A DNA stretch of 36,664 nucleotides from Pseudodesulfovibrio sp. JC047 (GTDB lineage Bacteria; Desulfobacterota; Desulfovibrionia; Desulfovibrionales; Desulfovibrionaceae): positions 1-36,664 of the forward strand of contig NZ_WUEH01000028.1 of NCBI RefSeq assembly GCF_010468615.1. The letters are read 5' to 3'. A model generated the notes under the pieces. It did no database searches. It was not told the DNA's origin and was given only the letters and a program-made list of their open reading frames with translations. The position numbers were made by a program, and so were the translations under genes. Positions within the stretch are counted from its first letter, which is position 1. Each line of letters opens with the position of its first letter. Of the stretch, positions 17,960-26,679 are shown piece after piece.

Positions 17960-17985
17960 CATACATTCGTTCGAGTCTGTAGAGA

Positions 17986-19704
17986 CTACAGGACGCGGAA
18001 CTTCTTGACGTTACCAGTCTTGTTGTCAATGACGTGCACACCACAGGCGATGCAGGGGTCATAGGAGTGGACGGTACGCAAGATTTCGACAGGACGTTCA
18101 GGATCGGCGATCGGCGTGTTATCCAACAACGCTTCTTCGGTCGGTCCAGGAATGTCGTTGTCACAACGGGGACCGAGGTTCCAAGTGGACGGAACCACGA
18201 GCTGGAAGTTGTCGATCTTGCTGTCTTTAATACTCATCCAATGGCTCAGGGCACCACGGGGAGCATTGACGTAACCAACACCCTGTGCTTCGGCGGGCAT
18301 GTCCCAATCCTTACAGATGTCCATGTCGCCCTTGGCGATGTTTTCTTTCAGATCATTGACCCAGTCAGCGGTCTTGAGAGCGGTCACGAGGCATTCAATA
18401 CCACGAGCACCAGTCCGACCGAGAGTGGAGAACAACGCCTCAGGACCAACACCGAGTTTTTCAAGAACGAAATTCACGTACTTGACGAATTCGGGCTGAC
18501 CTTTACCATAGTTGACAAGACAGGTAGCCAGGGGACCAACCTCAACGGCTTTGCCGTCATAGCGAGGGGCCTTCATCCAGGAATACTTGGTCTTGTCATC
18601 CAGGCTGGTATACATGGGATCAGTCACACCGGAGTAGGGATGTTTCGGAGAATCATCCTTGTACCAGGAGTGCTTGACATGTTCTTCGACCATCTTGGGA
18701 TCAAAGTCCTGCACGTTGTTGATGTCACGATTCATGATGACGCCCGGCTTGACATAGCGGGAGTTCAAATCAGCTTCGCCACCCTGTGCAGGGTATTCGC
18801 CGAAGCTCATGAAGTTGGTGGTACCACCAATGGAAGCCCAGTCTTTGTAGTAACTGGCAACAGCAATGAGGTCCGGGATGTAACAATCAAGGATGAAGTC
18901 CATGATGTCAGAGTACAATGCCAGATAATCATTGATGTATTTCTCGGTGAGACCTTCGTAACAGGTCACGCCACCCATGACAGTAAACTGGGTGTGCGGG
19001 TTCTTTGCACCAAAAACAGCCATGGCACGAGCGGCCTTGACCTGCAGGTGCAATGCGTTCAGGTAGTGGTTGGTCGCCAACAGGTTGACTTCGGGCGGCA
19101 AAATGTATGCCGGATGACCACCGAGGAAATACGCGTTGGTAAAGATACCGAGACGACCGGAATCGACGATACCCTTGACGGTGTCCTTGGTTTTCTGAAG
19201 TTCTTCCTTGCTGGAAACGATCTTCGGGTCCTGACGGACGGTCTTGGCAACGGCAACGGCGATTTCGGCGGTCTTGTTCACATCAGCGGACAGACAACCA
19301 GCGACATCGACGAAGTCAAGCGCATGAAGATGATAGAAATGCACGATATGATCATGCATGAACTGCGCTGCCATCACCAAGTTACGGATGATGGTGGCGT
19401 TATGAGGCAGTTCTTTATCAACGCCAACGGCGTTGTCAACACAGCGGATGGATGCGAGTGCGTGCACATACGTGCAAACACCGCAAGAACGCTGGGTAAA
19501 GTGCTGGGCATCGCGGGGATCACGGCCTTTCAGGATGATCTCCAGACCGCGGAACAGCTGGGAGCTGCTGCGGACGTCAACGATTTTGCCATCTTCGACC
19601 ACGGCTTCAACGCGAAGGTGACCTTCGATCCGAGTGACCGGGTCAACGACGACATTGTGTTTCCCATGCGCCATCGGGGCGGCTTTAGGGGAGCAACCAG
19701 ACAT
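17986..19704 (-). CDS. hynA: Periplasmic [NiFe] hydrogenase large subunit
   Basis: Carries the Ni-Fe site for reversible H2 oxidation and works with the small subunit in the periplasm, passing electrons to cytochrome c3-type carriers in Desulfovibrio. The 572-residue product has the L1 motif RSCGVCTYVH (Cys74, Cys77) and the L2 motif DPCIACGVH (Cys551, Cys554, His557), so this is a Cys-type enzyme, not a selenocysteine one. The 15-residue tail after His557 is the peptide removed by the endopeptidase (HynC here). There is no signal peptide; export should be by hitchhiking on the Tat signal of HynB. The start at 19704 follows AAGGAGG, 66 bases after hynB. Confidence 0.96.
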   Translation of the reverse strand: MSGCSPKAAPMAHGKHNVVVDPVTRIEGHLRVEAVVEDGKIVDVRSSSQLFRGLEIILKGRDPRDAQHFTQRSCGVCTYVHALASIRCVDNAVGVDKELPHNATIIRNLVMAAQFMHDHIVHFYHLHALDFVDVAGCLSADVNKTAEIAVAVAKTVRQDPKIVSSKEELQKTKDTVKGIVDSGRLGIFTNAYFLGGHPAYILPPEVNLLATNHYLNALHLQVKAARAMAVFGAKNPHTQFTVMGGVTCYEGLTEKYINDYLALYSDIMDFILDCYIPDLIAVASYYKDWASIGGTTNFMSFGEYPAQGGEADLNSRYVKPGVIMNRDINNVQDFDPKMVEEHVKHSWYKDDSPKHPYSGVTDPMYTSLDDKTKYSWMKAPRYDGKAVEVGPLATCLVNYGKGQPEFVKYVNFVLEKLGVGPEALFSTLGRTGARGIECLVTALKTADWVNDLKENIAKGDMDICKDWDMPAEAQGVGYVNAPRGALSHWMSIKDSKIDNFQLVVPSTWNLGPRCDNDIPGPTEEALLDNTPIADPERPVEILRTVHSYDPCIACGVHVIDNKTGNVKKFRVL

Positions 19705-19770
19705 ATTGTATCCTCCTTAAGAATTCAGGCTTGTCTGCGTTAGTTGAACGAAACAGGTGTACATGGCCGA

Positions 19771-20757
19771 CTAGAAGTCAGTCAGGTCAGCGTACATGTG
19801 TGTTTCGCCATCCCAGTCAGCTCCATCCCAGAAATCAGGCTGTGAACAGCCGATGCAGGGGTGGCCGGCCTGGACAGGCCAGTTGTACTGGTTGAACTTG
19901 ACGGTTGCACAGTTGTTGTAGGTCTCAGGACCACGGCAACCGAGCTTACGCAGGCACCAGCCCTTGCGGGCTTCTTCGGAACCGAAGGAAGGAGCAAACT
20001 GGTCGTTATCAAAGAACTCCTGCCTCGGGCAATTATCGTGAACGGTTTCACCATAGAAGGGAACCGGACGACCGACATCATCAAGCTCAGGCAATCCCTT
20101 GGTCAGATAGTACACAATGGTACCAACCAGGGAGAACGGGTTCGGCGGGCAGCCGGGCACGTTGATGATTGTTTTGTTCGGGAACAATTCGCCGACGCCC
20201 TTGGCGCCAGTCGGATTCGGGGCGGCTTTCTGCACACCACCGTAGGCAGCGCAGGTACCGTATGTGATAGTCGCCTTGGCGGCTTCGACAACCTTGGTCG
20301 TATTTTCGAGCATTGTGTGCCCGCCGACCTTGCCGTGTCCACCCGGCTCCATGGCCGTTCCGGCCGGAGCAGTGGGAACACCACCTTCGATGACTGCGAT
20401 ATAATCGCCAGCTGCAACGGTATCCCACAGAGCCTTTTCGGCTGCATGACCCGCTGCTGCCATGAGAGTCTCATGGTAGTTCAGCGAGATATAATCCAGA
20501 ATAAGGGCATCGACATAAGGTTCGACTGTCCTCAGAATGGATTCGGAACATCCTGTACATTCAGCATTGTGCAGCCAAACGACATCGGGCCTGGTATCAC
20601 TTGTGAGAGCTTCGGCGACTTTCGGGGCGAAAGCCGGACCCATGCCCATCACTGCGGCCACGGTTCCGCAGAACTTCATGAAATCACGACGAGAAACGCC
20701 GCGCTTTTCCAGCCGTTCCACGGCTCCTTCCTTGCCATGACCTACGGAAAATTTCAT
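19771..20757 (-). CDS. hynB: Periplasmic [NiFe] hydrogenase small subunit
   Basis: The electron-transfer subunit with three iron-sulfur clusters. The start at 20757 is set by GGAGGTG just upstream and gives a 328-residue precursor. The Tat signal is [11 protein letters not shown] followed by a hydrophobic stretch and a likely cut near KVAEA. The mature N-terminus has the proximal-cluster motif [11 protein letters not shown], and further cysteines lie in [29 protein letters not shown] and [13 protein letters not shown], as expected for proximal, medial and distal clusters. It is the first gene of the hynB-hynA operon, preceded by a leader of several hundred bases with inverted repeats. Confidence 0.96.
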   Translation of the reverse strand: MKFSVGHGKEGAVERLEKRGVSRRDFMKFCGTVAAVMGMGPAFAPKVAEALTSDTRPDVVWLHNAECTGCSESILRTVEPYVDALILDYISLNYHETLMAAAGHAAEKALWDTVAAGDYIAVIEGGVPTAPAGTAMEPGGHGKVGGHTMLENTTKVVEAAKATITYGTCAAYGGVQKAAPNPTGAKGVGELFPNKTIINVPGCPPNPFSLVGTIVYYLTKGLPELDDVGRPVPFYGETVHDNCPRQEFFDNDQFAPSFGSEEARKGWCLRKLGCRGPETYNNCATVKFNQYNWPVQAGHPCIGCSQPDFWDGADWDGETHMYADLTDF

Positions 20758-21262
20758 AGAACACCTCCGTAATAAAATGAGTCTGTTATGACGAGAGAAC
20801 ACCGTTATCCTCGTTGCATAACCGTCGGGCACACGCCCGAACTCGGACCTAAACCATCTATGCTACGTTTTCAATAAAGGTAGCACTTCTAACACTCTTT
20901 TCCCGAGTTCGTGCTATAACCCCCCGGAAAAATTAATTAACAATCTCGTAACGCGGTTTACAAACAAAATCAATAGGGAACTGCAAAAAACTTTCAAGCG
21001 TATCGGCACGCTAGAGGGTCTGCGCAGTCTCTCGAATTGTCACAAAATTTGATATGAGTCACTGTCTTTATGCCACTTTCACCACTCTGTAAACAGGGCA
21101 TAAGTGCAACAATTCACAAACCATTCACAAACGGGCGGTCCTCTCGAAACACCGAGCACCCATCAATACAGCCGGTCCGAAAATAATAGACTTGGACACT
21201 CTTGCCGCCCTGGACTACAGTTCCGCAAATACATCTTTTTTTCTTTTACCCAAAGAGGTCTC
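20758..21262. promoter_or_regulatory. Intergenic region between hynB and the thiamine-binding gene, with inverted repeats
   Basis: A 505-base divergent region with no supported gene. On the hynB side CCGAACTCGG at 20837-20846 is matched by its complement CCGAGTTCG at 20903-20911. TAGCAC at 20881-20886 pairs with GTGCTA at 20911-20916, and a small CGGGC/GCCCG hairpin lies at 20826-20839. These could form alternative structures in the hynB leader or be paired operator sites. I found no convincing sigma-54 site (GG-N10-GC with the right flanks). Confidence 0.45.
21192..21221 (+). promoter_or_regulatory. Candidate promoter of the thiamine-binding/GGDEF pair
   Basis: TTGGAC at 21192-21197 and TACAGT at 21216-21221 with an 18-base spacer, about 40 bases upstream of the ATG at 21263. 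A moderate match only. Confidence 0.35.
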
Positions 21263-21562
21263 ATGAGTGTTCTCATCAATTTTTCAATTTTTCCCATGGA
21301 CAAAGGAGACACCGGGTTAAGTCGGCATGTTGCCCGGGCGATCGAGATTGTCGAAGCCTCCGGGCTTCCCCATGAACTCGGGCCAATGGGAACCTCCATT
21401 GAAGGCGAATGGGAGGATGTCATGGCTGTCATCAATGCCTGTTATCACGAGCTTGAGAAGGACTCCGACCGGCTTTTCATGACACTGACTGCCGATGCTA
21501 AAAAAGGTCGAAAAGACGGACTCACCAACAAAGTACGCAGTGTTCAAGAAAAAATTCGGTAA
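21263..21562 (+). CDS. MTH1187-family thiamine-binding-type protein
   Basis: A 99-residue small ferredoxin-like-fold protein of the MTH1187/YkoF-like (former DUF77) family, some members of which bind thiamine or related ligands. The family pattern is visible: INFSIFPMDKGDTGLSRHVARAIEIVEASGL, then PMGTSIEGEWEDVMAVI. The start at 21263 follows AGAGG; the longer frame from 21104 adds sequence unlike the family. It ends five bases before a diguanylate cyclase gene that lacks a good ribosome site of its own, so the two are probably translated in a coupled way. No TPP riboswitch was seen upstream. Confidence 0.82.
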   Translation: MSVLINFSIFPMDKGDTGLSRHVARAIEIVEASGLPHELGPMGTSIEGEWEDVMAVINACYHELEKDSDRLFMTLTADAKKGRKDGLTNKVRSVQEKIR

Positions 21563-21567
21563 TATTC

Positions 21568-23466
21568 ATGTCCTCGTCCAATTCGCTCTTCACTAAATTT
21601 CTGGCGCGCACACTCCCCCCATTGTTCGTGGCGGCCTTTCTTCTGATGTTCTTCTTCGGCTACACGAACCAGCAACACATTCGGGAAGAAATCAATACTG
21701 ATATAGAAGTCTTTGCGACATCCATCAGCCGAGTTCTCGATGATCTCATGTGGAATTATCAAACCGAAGAATTGGTCAGCGCACTCGGGACAATCAGCAG
21801 CAACCCAGCAATGTTGGGAGCACAGCTTTTTTATCAGGACGGTGAAAGTTTCTTGAAATACGGCATCCAGCCGTCCGACGATCCGACCATCCTGACGGTG
21901 AAAAAGGCCATCTACAAACTGCAATCCAACGGGCATCGCCTCAACCTCGGTTCCCTGGAAATTTATTATTCCTATAAAGAAGCAGATTCGCAGTTTCACG
22001 GATACCTCGTGACGCAGGCGGTCCGCTTTCTTCTGGGAATTCTTGTTTTCAGCATCGCCGGTATCTACGCCTACCAGACCACGATCGGTACCCCGTTGAA
22101 AAAACTGCTCCAAGCCATTCGAACCACGGAAGACACCGGCAAATGGACCGAAGTTGCATGGCAAGCCGACGATGAAATCGGTGAAGTCATTGCGGCACAT
22201 AATTCATTAATTTTTCACATTTCCCAAAAAGAAGAGGCCTTGGCTGAAAGCAGGCAACGATATCGGCACCTCTTCGACAGTGCTCTGGTTGGCATTTTCC
22301 TGATCCGTCCGGACGGGACCGTTGTCGAAGCCAACAAGACCGTAGCGAGCATACTCCACTATGAATCAGTCGAAGCAATGACCGCAAAAAATGTGCACAC
22401 ACACTACAAATCCCAACAGGACCGGGAACGACTCTGGGCTGAACTGGACGCCAGACTCGTCATTTCCAACTTCCAAACCCGATTGATCCGCACGGATGGG
22501 GAAATCATCTGGGCTGAAATGAATGGACGACTCACTCCTGACGGGCTTTTCAACGGAGTATTGCAGGACATTACGACCCAAGTGGAGGCCCGGAAGGCGC
22601 TCAAGGAACGCGATGAATTGCACCGGGCCTTTTTCGAAGACAACAAAGCAGTCATGCTGTTACACGACCCTCAGGACGCCACCATTCGATTCGTGAATCC
22701 AGCAGCCTGCCAATACTACGGATATTCAAATGACGAACTGACCTCCATGACAATCCGCGACCTGGATCGCATGTCGGATACGGAAATATTCGAAGAATTG
22801 GCCCGTGCAACGTCAGAACAACGAAACTACTTCAAACATTTTCACACATTGAAAGATGGGTCCAGACACCCTGTCGAGGTTTTTACCGGGCCGGTCTCTC
22901 TGGCCAACCGGCAACTCCATTACTCTATCGTTCATGACGTTACGGAAAAACGCCGTATGGAAGCCAAACTCAAACGCATGGCCACCCGAGACCAACTTAC
23001 CGGAGCCTACAATCGCCACGCATTCTTTCAAATAGCACAGGATGAAGTCACGCGCGCGCACCGTTTCGACCATCCCATGGCCGTGCTCATGTTTGATCTC
23101 GACCACTTCAAGCAGGTCAACGACACGCATGGACATGCCATCGGAGACGAAGTTCTGCGCGCCTTTGCCCTCCGTTGTCGAGCCGACCTCAGGCAATGTG
23201 ATATCTTCGCCAGACTGGGCGGGGAGGAATTTGCCGCCATCCTCGTCGAAACCGACGCGACCCGGGCCACTCAAGTGGCTGAACGGATACGGACGCTCGC
23301 GTCACACCACTCCACCCCCACCCCAAAAGGCCCTATCACCGTCACGGTCAGCATCGGCGTTGCATCGTTGCAAAAAAACGACACGATAACGACACTTCTC
23401 AACCGCGCGGACGCAGGTCTGTATACCGCCAAGAAATCAGGTCGAAATTCGGCCTGTAGGAACTAG
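21568..23466 (+). CDS. Membrane PAS-PAS-GGDEF diguanylate cyclase
   Basis: A 632-residue sensor that should make cyclic di-GMP. Order: TM helix (about 13-32), extracytoplasmic sensor domain (about 33-150), TM helix (about 151-170), a HAMP-like linker, two PAS domains (about 232-345 and 352-465), and a C-terminal GGDEF domain. The active-site motif is GGEEF (551-555), and the product-inhibition I-site RQCD (542-545) lies five residues before it. MFDLDHFKQVNDTHGHAIGDEVL carries the metal-binding Asp, so the enzyme looks active and feedback-regulated. No EAL or HD-GYP domain is fused. The ligand of the periplasmic domain is unknown. Confidence 0.92.
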   Translation: MSSSNSLFTKFLARTLPPLFVAAFLLMFFFGYTNQQHIREEINTDIEVFATSISRVLDDLMWNYQTEELVSALGTISSNPAMLGAQLFYQDGESFLKYGIQPSDDPTILTVKKAIYKLQSNGHRLNLGSLEIYYSYKEADSQFHGYLVTQAVRFLLGILVFSIAGIYAYQTTIGTPLKKLLQAIRTTEDTGKWTEVAWQADDEIGEVIAAHNSLIFHISQKEEALAESRQRYRHLFDSALVGIFLIRPDGTVVEANKTVASILHYESVEAMTAKNVHTHYKSQQDRERLWAELDARLVISNFQTRLIRTDGEIIWAEMNGRLTPDGLFNGVLQDITTQVEARKALKERDELHRAFFEDNKAVMLLHDPQDATIRFVNPAACQYYGYSNDELTSMTIRDLDRMSDTEIFEELARATSEQRNYFKHFHTLKDGSRHPVEVFTGPVSLANRQLHYSIVHDVTEKRRMEAKLKRMATRDQLTGAYNRHAFFQIAQDEVTRAHRFDHPMAVLMFDLDHFKQVNDTHGHAIGDEVLRAFALRCRADLRQCDIFARLGGEEFAAILVETDATRATQVAERIRTLASHHSTPTPKGPITVTVSIGVASLQKNDTITTLLNRADAGLYTAKKSGRNSACRN

Positions 23467-23663
23467 AAAAGCATACGGGAAAACCATCCAGACTTTCACC
23501 AACGCCTCTATGGTGCCCCCGAAGACCATTGGACACTCTCTTCATGGACTTCCGGGGCAAGGACTGGTTATCATCGAATGCGACAGCAACAACCGCATCA
23601 TCCGCATCCGCGCCCCCCAAAGAGTCTATGCGATCATGCAAAAAAAGAGTGATTCACACAACC

Positions 23664-24257
23664 ATGCCACATTTTTCAGAAACCCAATTGCACTCCGAAC
23701 GGTGTCTGCTTCGCCCATGGCGAGACACCGATGCCCCCCGCCTCACACTCATCGCAAATACCAAAGCCATTTCCTGGAATACCTCATACAACTTTCCCTA
23801 TCCATTTGACCTGACCGCCGCGCACCACGCGATCACAGCGAACACAACCAATGCCGGGACCAATATTTGGCAATTTGCCATTCTCCAGCAGGACACGATT
23901 ATCGGAGGCTGTGGCGCAACCCGGGGAACAGACGTCCAGAGTCACACCGCCACCATTGGGTATTGGCTTGGTCAGGACTATTGGGGACAGGGAATCGCCA
24001 CTGAAGTCCTCGCGGTCATTGTGACCTACATGCAGGAATCGACTGATATCGAACAGTTGACGGCGACTGGGTATGGATGGAATCCCGCTTCGGAACGAGT
24101 GTTGTCAAAAAACGGATTCGTCAAGGAAGGCCTCCGCAAAGGAGCAGTCAAAAAATGGGGGAAAACAACGGATCTCTGGATTTATGGACGGTTGCTCGGC
24201 GCATCCAAGGCCACCAGTTCAACAGCTCCCCAGGCTGCAACTTTGGCATCATATTGA
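23664..24257 (+). CDS. GNAT acetyltransferase, RimJ/RimL-like
   Basis: An acetyltransferase of the type that modifies protein N-termini or small amines using acetyl-CoA. Family features are the N-terminal ERCLLRPWRDTDAPRL, then IGYWLGQDYWGQGIATEVLAVIV (beta-strand 4 and the CoA-binding loop), and ERVLSKNGFVKEGLRKG near the end. The start at 23664 (MPHFSETQL) is chosen where family similarity begins; the ribosome site is weak, so it is not certain. The 3' end runs 76 bases into the convergent UPF0280 gene, an unusually long overlap, so one of the two C-termini may be extended relative to relatives. Confidence 0.8.
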   Translation: MPHFSETQLHSERCLLRPWRDTDAPRLTLIANTKAISWNTSYNFPYPFDLTAAHHAITANTTNAGTNIWQFAILQQDTIIGGCGATRGTDVQSHTATIGYWLGQDYWGQGIATEVLAVIVTYMQESTDIEQLTATGYGWNPASERVLSKNGFVKEGLRKGAVKKWGKTTDLWIYGRLLGASKATSSTAPQAATLASY

Positions 24258-24946
24258 GCAAAGACCCCTTCCAGGCCGAATTCGGCAAGGGCCTTGGCTC
24301 GTCGGACCACACGATCCAGGTCTTTTTCTGACCGCAGTTCATTGCACAGCGCAGTTGCTGCGGCATCGGCAAAACACGCATCCCTGGCACGAACGGCCAC
24401 CAAATCGCCAGACCCCAAACTGAGCGAATGACCAATGGTGCCGCTTGACGCGCAAATGGAGATCGGAAACACATCAGACGCAAGACGCAGCCCTATGGAG
24501 GCCCCGGACTCTGGATCTGCCAACAAAGCCACGACCCGCTCCCGGGTGGAATGCATATATGTATCCCCCCCGTTTTCCACGAGGAGATTTGGACTCTGAT
24601 CAACAAAGGCATCCCCAACAGCCTGGGCCACCGCACCAGCGACTGCGGCCATAGGACCAACGCCACAGGATGCTGCGGCCCGCGCCATGGACCGGATGAT
24701 GTCCGGCGCACCATCCGGCACACTGACCGGCTCAAGACTTTCACCAAACTCTGGATGAAAGACGATCCAATTTTTCACGACACCACGGACAGCGGCCACA
24801 TGCGCCGCTATATCCACACGGAGATCGTGTTCGGCAACAACAAGCAGGTCCGTCTGTTCCACGGCCACCTGAAACCGCCTCTCGCCGGAACGAGGCCGAA
24901 CCAGTTCACGATATGCCCTCTCTGTGGAAAGATGGCGATTGGCCAT
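24182..24946 (-). CDS. UPF0280 family protein (ApbE-related fold)
   Basis: A 254-residue protein of UPF0280, a family related in fold to the FAD-binding ApbE proteins. Recognisable segments are RYRELV-like RAYRELVRPRSGERRFQV, MARAAASCGVGPMAAVAGAVAQAVG, LLVENGGDTYMHS and ICASSGTIGHSLSLGSGDLVAV. The biochemical role is unknown. The start at 24946 follows GGAGG. It lies 77 bases downstream of the LUD-domain gene on the same strand, probably one operon. Confidence 0.85.
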   Translation of the reverse strand: MANRHLSTERAYRELVRPRSGERRFQVAVEQTDLLVVAEHDLRVDIAAHVAAVRGVVKNWIVFHPEFGESLEPVSVPDGAPDIIRSMARAAASCGVGPMAAVAGAVAQAVGDAFVDQSPNLLVENGGDTYMHSTRERVVALLADPESGASIGLRLASDVFPISICASSGTIGHSLSLGSGDLVAVRARDACFADAAATALCNELRSEKDLDRVVRRAKALAEFGLEGVFAQYDAKVAAWGAVELVALDAPSNRP

Positions 24947-25023
24947 AAGCACTACCTCCAAAAGGATATTTCGTAAAAGGAACCGTTAAGGAACAGCATT
25001 TGGAACACGTTAGCAACACCTCT

Positions 25024-25677
25024 TTACAAGCCAAGATCCTCATTGATGAGTACAACCTTGATCCGTCCTTTGGGGTACGACTTTTCGCTGATCGTCCAGA
25101 CATTACAAATCCGATCAGGAGAATCACAGTCCATACAACGACCAGTCTTGGCACAGGGAGTCTTCATGCCCAGGCGCATGGCGTTCATCGGCGCCACATA
25201 TTCTTTAATCCGATCCATGGCACGCTGGAGGTCAGGAACAACCTTGTTCCGGCTGGCCAGAATAACCACATTACGAGGGCCAAAGGTAATACCGCCGACC
25301 CGGTTACCAACCATATCAAGGTTCACGAGACAACCATCTTCCGTGATCGCATTGGTGCCACAAAAGAAGCAATCAACAAGCAATGCCTGCCGCTGCATCT
25401 CCGCGCTTTCCTCGGAAGACAGGGATGATTTCCAAACATTCAGGACCTCCAAATTTTCATCGGCACGAAAGGCCCTGTGCAGTCCTGTCGAAGCAAAAGT
25501 CGCCGACCCGCCCCAAGACACGCTTTTCGGCTGTATCTGCGGGAAAATCTCCTCCAGGACAACACGTTTGGCCGCATCAGCGGATTCCGCCTGATAGACG
25601 TCAAAACCATTCTTGACCAACTGCTTTTCCAGCGCTCCGAGATTCAATTCCCAAAACGTATCTATCGACTTTTTCAT
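25024..25677 (-). CDS. LUD-domain protein (LutC/YkgG-related, DUF162)
   Basis: A 217-residue stand-alone LUD-domain protein. Segments typical of the family are SVSWGGSATFASTGLH, DCFFCGTNAITEDGCLVNLDMVGNRVGGITFGP and a C-terminal Cys cluster (CAKTGRCMDCDSPDRICN) that resembles an iron-sulfur or zinc site. LutC members take part in lactate oxidation, but this shorter type has no assigned reaction and is not next to lutA or lutB here. The start at 25677 follows AAGGA. Confidence 0.85.
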   Translation of the reverse strand: MKKSIDTFWELNLGALEKQLVKNGFDVYQAESADAAKRVVLEEIFPQIQPKSVSWGGSATFASTGLHRAFRADENLEVLNVWKSSLSSEESAEMQRQALLVDCFFCGTNAITEDGCLVNLDMVGNRVGGITFGPRNVVILASRNKVVPDLQRAMDRIKEYVAPMNAMRLGMKTPCAKTGRCMDCDSPDRICNVWTISEKSYPKGRIKVVLINEDLGL

Positions 25678-25818
25678 GAAACATCCTTGTGGCATAAATA
25701 GTTATAATGTAATATAGAACAAAAGAGGCGTTTTTTTACTCGCCTTCCGTCGGGAAAACCTGTAGCAGAATTTCCGGCCAGTCGAAAGCGATGGTTGCTC
25801 CCCGATCAAAATTTGATC

Positions 25819-25847
25819 TTGACTGCCACAACGGCAACGGTTATATG
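25819..25847 (+). promoter_or_regulatory. Promoter of the rpmH operon
   Basis: TTGACT at 25819-25824 and TATATG at 25842-25847, separated by exactly 17 bases, about 50 bases upstream of the rpmH ATG. A good sigma-70 match for a highly expressed ribosomal gene. Confidence 0.65.
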
Positions 25848-25899
25848 CTTCCGTCCAACATGACTTTTAGCAATTTTTCACTCTGTAGGAGATATAGAT

Positions 25900-26034
25900 A
25901 TGAAACGTACTTACCAGCCCAGCAAATGTCGTCGTAAAAGAACCCACGGTTTCCTGGTGCGCTCCCGCACCAAAAACGGTAGCGCCGTTCTTCGCCGTCG
26001 CCGTGCAAAAGGGCGTAAGAGATTAGCCGTCTAG
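25900..26034 (+). CDS. rpmH: 50S ribosomal protein L34
   Basis: A 44-residue, very basic ribosomal protein beginning [18 protein letters not shown] and ending GRKRLAV, as in nearly all bacteria. A GGAG lies upstream of the ATG at 25900. It is first in the conserved rpmH-rnpA-yidD-yidC-jag-mnmE cluster. Its last codons overlap the probable start of rnpA in another frame. Confidence 0.97.
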   Translation: MKRTYQPSKCRRKRTHGFLVRSRTKNGSAVLRRRRAKGRKRLAV

Positions 26035-26393
26035 CTTGGAACAAGGAGCGCCGACTGCTCTCAAGCCCTCAATTCTCAGCTTGTTATGAACAGGGAAAAA
26101 AGCATTTTACCAAAAGCTTTATCCTGTTCATTCTCAAGCGGGATATCTCACCTGACGGGGTCCGCCTCGGGCTGACCGTCAGTAAAAAGATGGGAAACGC
26201 AGTAGCGCGAAACCGTATTAAGAGGGTGGTGCGCGAGTATTTCAGGCTGCATCAATTTGACTTTGAATTGCCTCTGGATATTGTCGTTGTTCCCAAGCGG
26301 AACCTTGAGGCCAAGCAGTTAACACTCGCTCTCACCATAGAAGAGTTCTCACCCGCTTTCAAACGTTTAGGCCTGAAAGCGGCTGCCTCATAG
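26022..26393 (+). CDS. rnpA: Ribonuclease P protein component, probable ATT start
   Basis: The protein subunit of RNase P, which helps the catalytic RNA mature tRNA 5' ends. The conserved block [27 protein letters not shown] is clear, and upstream in the same frame are [19 protein letters not shown] and [13 protein letters not shown], matching the family's N-terminal half. No ATG, GTG or TTG exists in this frame between the preceding stop (26016-26018) and these conserved residues. The plausible start is ATT at 26022, just inside the end of rpmH, giving 123 residues; CTG at 26055, six bases after AAGGAG, is the alternative. The first in-frame ATG at 26190 would remove half the protein. Confidence 0.85.
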   Translation: MSRLAWNKERRLLSSPQFSACYEQGKKHFTKSFILFILKRDISPDGVRLGLTVSKKMGNAVARNRIKRVVREYFRLHQFDFELPLDIVVVPKRNLEAKQLTLALTIEEFSPAFKRLGLKAAAS

Positions 26394-26400
26394 AGAGGGA

Positions 26401-26679
26401 ATGATGCGCTCAATATTTCTAGCGCTCATTTGGTTTTATCAAAAACTCATCTCCCCCTTGCTGCCTCCGGTGTGCAGGTTCTATCCGACGTGCTCTCAGT
26501 ACGCCAAAGAAGCTGTCATCCGTCATGGAGCATTCAAAGGGGGGCTTCTCACGCTTTGGCGTCTCCTTCGTTGTCAACCTTTATGCAGCGGGGGCTATGA
26601 CCCCGTCCCGGCCGTGTGGCCAGATATCAAAACCAAAGCGAGAATCATCCCATGGAGAAGAAGGAGCAAATCCGTTTAG
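26401..26679 (+). CDS. yidD: Membrane protein insertion efficiency factor YidD
   Basis: A small amphipathic protein that helps YidC-dependent insertion of inner-membrane proteins. The family core is intact: [37 protein letters not shown], then [19 protein letters not shown]. The C-terminus is basic (WRRRSKS). Two consecutive ATG codons are possible; the second, at 26404, is better spaced from GAGAGG. The end overlaps the yidC start by 28 bases. Confidence 0.93.
   Translation: MMRSIFLALIWFYQKLISPLLPPVCRFYPTCSQYAKEAVIRHGAFKGGLLTLWRLLRCQPLCSGGYDPVPAVWPDIKTKARIIPWRRRSKSV

Larger units (their letters stand above)
17640..17985. other. AT-rich intergenic region between the small membrane gene and the hynBA operon
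   Basis: No gene is supported. It contains a very AT-rich block around 17705-17745. Near 17878-17893 there is a near-palindrome (CGAGTCA-AC-TGACTCG), followed by a second partner GAGTC at 17901-17905. The hynA terminator lies at 17928-17959. The palindrome could be an operator or a processing hairpin; nothing more can be said. Confidence 0.45.

Noticed and set aside
18034..19743. 569-codon frame antisense to hynA
   Set aside because: It is the mirror of a strongly conserved hydrogenase gene with biased codon use; it has no domain of its own.
20758..21100. Sigma-54 promoter for the hydrogenase operon
   Set aside because: Candidate GGCAC elements lack the matching TTGC at the correct spacing on either strand.
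21100..21262. TPP riboswitch before the thiamine-binding-type gene
   Set aside because: No thi-box core (CTGAGA and the paired elements) was found.
25696..25899. Replication origin upstream of rpmH
   Set aside because: In many bacteria oriC or dnaA lies near rpmH, but no cluster of DnaA boxes (TTATCCACA-like) or dnaA gene is visible here.
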